Below are positions 45,941-47,981 of a stretch of DNA of 47,981 nucleotides, piece after piece. Numbering within the stretch: position 1 is the stretch's first letter; every line of letters begins with the position of its first letter. Position numbers and translations under genes: made by a program. This DNA comes from Verrucomicrobiota bacterium (GTDB lineage Bacteria > Verrucomicrobiota > Verrucomicrobiia > Limisphaerales > UBA1096): positions 1-47,981 of the forward strand of contig JASMKO010000007.1 of NCBI GenBank assembly GCA_030749225.1. The letters run 5' to 3'. Below the pieces are notes generated by a model that searched no databases, was not told the origin of the DNA, and worked only from the letters and a program-made list of their open reading frames with translations.

Positions 45941-46112
45941 AATATCATTTTTTTTAAAAAAAAAGGGGGCATTCCGCCTATGCCGCCCGCGGTGCCGCAA
46001 AAAAGAGGTGTTTTCGTTAAACGGTTATTGTTCATTAAGTCGTTTTATTTATTGACTTTAGGCGGTTTTTTTCGTGTCCTCTCTCCGAATTTTTATTCAA
46101 CCAGGCATCATC
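45941..46112. other. AT-rich intergenic region with T8A9 tract
   Basis: The 172-base gap before the repetitive protein is far richer in A and T than the DNA to its left. It holds T8A9 (45948-45964), a small GC-rich island (about 45965-46000) and a TTTTTTT run near 46066-46072. It could contain the end of the YdjY transcript and the promoter of the next gene; no convincing promoter box pair is seen. Confidence 0.6.
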
Positions 46113-47981
46113 ATGAAGATTAATAAAACCTTGAGGTTGGTTTATCTCTGCAGCGCCCTGCTGATTCCACTGCATAACCTGCTAGCTGAAGACCCAGTCG
46201 CGTCCAACCAGACAGAAAATGTCACAGTGGACGTGTCGAAAAATATAATCCTGAGCGTGGTGGACAATGATGGAGATGATGTGGAGGTAAAGATCACTGA
46301 TTACCCATCCAACGGAACAATTGGCGGGGTTATCTACAACGCTTCCCACACCACATCCCTATACGAAGCCTACTTCAAGACCGGCACAGAGTTTGGCGAT
46401 GAGATCGACTTGGGTACGGGCGGTCGCCGTTTGAGCGAGATCAGCTTTGAGGCGTATGCGAATATCAGTGGTGCGCCTTCGACAGCGACGGCGATTCTTA
46501 GGATTTATGCCAATGATTCGGGTGTGACCTATGGAGGGGTGGATACAGGGAAAACGGGAGGGACAGGATATGGGGCGCAAATGCCGGGGACGTTATTGTT
46601 TACCAGTAACACAATCACATTGTCTGAAGGTTTCGAGACCTATCGGGTAACCAATGTTGCGGATTTGGACTTGCCGACTAATTCCAAGCTGACGTGGACG
46701 GTGGAGTTCAGCGGTGTTAGCGGCAATGAACTGGACACGGACAACCGGGCGGCATTGATCCTTGGTGGGCAGGATGTCACGGGCAGTAGTCTGGATGACT
46801 TCTGGCAGAAGGATGGGTCAGACTGGAAGTTGTACCAGACGGGCAGCATCAAGCAGGCGGATGATTTCACGGCGAAGTTGATTGCGTACGACAAGGACAG
46901 TGTAGTGGTGAAGTACACGCCGGGCAGTGGTTATACAGGATCGGACGACTTCACTTACGAGGTCACTGATGGAAGCGGAACCGACACGGCGACGGTGTCG
47001 ATCACGGTGGCGGCGAACAATGCGCCAAATGCGACGAACCAGAGTGAGAAGGTGACGACGGATTTGTCCAAGAGCATCACGTTGGATGTGGCGGACAACG
47101 ATGGGGATGATGTTCAGGTGAGGGTTACCGATTTTCCGGACAACGGCTCGATAGGAGGGGTGATATACAATGCCTCGCACACGTCGAATTTATATGAGGT
47201 GGTGTTAGATGTGGGGACAGAGTTTGGTGATGAGATTGATTTGGCCGGGGGGGCAAAGAATCGTCGTTTGAGTGAGTTGGCGTTTGAGGTGTATGCCGAT
47301 TTGGCGAGTGGATCGAGTGCGACGGCGACATTGAAGATCTATGCCAATGATTCGGGTGTGACCTATGGAGGGGTGGATACAGGGAAAACGGGAGGGACAG
47401 GATATGGGGCGCAAATGCCGGGGACGTTATTGTTCAAGAGCGTGGACAAGGCATTGGTGGATGGGCTTCAGACCTTGAGGGTGAATCCCAGTTTCAGTGT
47501 GGATTTGCCGTCGAAGGTGACGTGGACGGTGACCTTTGGAGGGTTGGCGTCCGGGGAGCAGGCAGCATTGATCCTGGGGGGTCAGGATGGGGTGGGGAGC
47601 AGTTTGGATGATTTTTGGCAGAAGACCAGTTCGGGGTGGGGGTTGTATCAGACTGGCAGTAAGACTCAGGCGGATGATTTCACGGCGAACGTGACGGCGT
47701 ACGACCCGAACAGTGTGGTGGTGAAGTACAATCCGGACGGCAGTTACACAGGGAGTGATAGTTTTGTGTATGAGGTGATTGATGGCAATGGTGGAAGTGA
47801 CACGGCGACGGTGTCGATCACGGTGGCGGCGAACAATGCGCCAAATGCGACGAACCAGAGTGAGAAGGTGACGACGGATTTGTCCAAGAGCATCACGTTG
47901 GATGTGACGGACAATGATGGGGATGATGTGCAGGTGAGGGTTACCGATTTTCCGGACAACGGTTCGATAGGTGGGGTGATA
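46113..47981 (+). CDS. Giant repetitive surface protein with cadherin/Ig-like units (3' end beyond window)
   Basis: An open frame of 623 codons with no stop, cut by the window edge. A signal peptide precedes Ala-Glu-Asp. The mature protein consists of units of about 272-277 residues. Each unit opens with an Ig/cadherin-like half ([20 protein letters not shown]) and closes with its complementary half ([20 protein letters not shown]). Between them is a module of about 190 residues, ending in GGQD...DDFWQK, that resembles a separate beta-sandwich. Two full units and the beginning of a third are visible. These proteins are usually exported adhesins or matrix proteins, often with a sorting signal at the far C-terminus not seen here. 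The DNA repeats are nearly identical in places. Start ATG 46113 has no clear ribosome site. GC content is about half, lower than in the preceding genes. Confidence 0.85.
   Translation, partial: MKINKTLRLVYLCSALLIPLHNLLAEDPVASNQTENVTVDVSKNIILSVVDNDGDDVEVKITDYPSNGTIGGVIYNASHTTSLYEAYFKTGTEFGDEIDLGTGGRRLSEISFEAYANISGAPSTATAILRIYANDSGVTYGGVDTGKTGGTGYGAQMPGTLLFTSNTITLSEGFETYRVTNVADLDLPTNSKLTWTVEFSGVSGNELDTDNRAALILGGQDVTGSSLDDFWQKDGSDWKLYQTGSIKQADDFTAKLIAYDKDSVVVKYTPGSGYTGSDDFTYEVTDGSGTDTATVSITVAANNAPNATNQSEKVTTDLSKSITLDVADNDGDDVQVRVTDFPDNGSIGGVIYNASHTSNLYEVVLDVGTEFGDEIDLAGGAKNRRLSELAFEVYADLASGSSATATLKIYANDSGVTYGGVDTGKTGGTGYGAQMPGTLLFKSVDKALVDGLQTLRVNPSFSVDLPSKVTWTVTFGGLASGEQAALILGGQDGVGSSLDDFWQKTSSGWGLYQTGSKTQADDFTANVTAYDPNSVVVKYNPDGSYTGSDSFVYEVIDGNGGSDTATVSITVAANNAPNATNQSEKVTTDLSKSITLDVTDNDGDDVQVRVTDFPDNGSIGGVI
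46271..47981 (+). repeat. Long tandem repeats, about 816-831 bases per unit
   Basis: The motif TGG(A/G)GATGAT recurs at 46271, 47102 and 47918, giving spacings of 831 and 816 bases. Two blocks are identical between units: 46506-46600 with 47340-47434 (95 bases) and 46983-47090 with 47799-47906 (108 bases). Other parts of the unit have diverged. Confidence 0.9.

Overview
The window looks like an accessory-light, gene-dense chromosomal segment from a free-living Gram-negative bacterium of the Verrucomicrobiota (inference). The support is indirect. There is a Minf_1886-type protein (a family named after a Methylacidiphilum gene), a YdjY-domain lipoprotein-like gene, secreted ThuA and FG-GAP proteins, and paired Gfo/Idh oxidoreductase and sugar isomerase genes, a mix common in Verrucomicrobiota and Planctomycetota. 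Lnt and LpxI indicate an outer membrane with lipoproteins and lipid A. Most genes are about 60-65% GC, many start with GTG or TTG, and many neighbours overlap by 1-11 bases. I saw no tRNA, rRNA, CRISPR array, transposase or prophage gene, and no intergenic gap longer than about 175 bases.

Layout. 1-1123 (+): TPR protein, Rieske protein and a small coiled-coil protein. 1120-3309 (-): secreted ThuA protein, cyclophilin, a 42-residue small protein and a Nudix hydrolase. 3402-7599 (+): lnt and a three-gene von Willebrand/DUF58 membrane module. 7631-8170 (-): secreted glutathione peroxidase. 8247-13305 (+): ilvD, leuS, a 32-residue membrane peptide and the Minf_1886 protein. 13324-17094 (-): rpmE, prfA, a HAD phosphatase, hisS and a CBS protein. 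17229-19095 (-): sugar isomerase and Gfo/Idh oxidoreductase. 19227-22459 (+): dnaX, ybaB, recR and a YihX-like HAD. 22456-25438 (-): purB, an SDR and an ROK kinase, joined by 4-base overlaps. 25532-37867 (+): FG-GAP protein, lipoprotein, acnA, TPR membrane protein, ugd, MutT, a large five-zinc-ribbon membrane protein and uvrB. 37893-45165 (-): lpxI, an unknown protein, gnd, a HAD, thiC and a phytoene-desaturase-family gene. 45221-47981 (+): a YdjY protein and the beginning of a giant repetitive surface protein cut off by the window edge.

Two things stand out. First, a 10-12 base palindrome (core CTTGGCCAAG, often GCTTGGCCAAGC) is scattered through most of the window. I count 17 exact cores by eye. 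They fall in intergenic DNA and in coding DNA in all three reading frames (read as Leu-Gly-Gln, Leu-Ala-Lys or Trp-Pro-Ser), so selection or spread appears to act on the DNA rather than on protein. The palindrome is absent from about 31.9-40.8 kb and from the last 3 kb, which include a clearly lower-GC carotenoid-type gene. Second, the protein at 32584-35775 combines five equally spaced zinc ribbons, long acidic linkers, one membrane segment, a helical domain and a histidine-rich 20-residue tandem repeat. I do not recognise it as a described architecture.

Smaller points are a terminator-like hairpin ending two bases before the acnA start codon, a possible compact pseudoknot in the thiC leader where no TPP riboswitch is visible, a C11 tract in the DUF4381-like gene, and two very small overlapping genes. 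Functions are read from motifs by eye; no database search or folding program was used.
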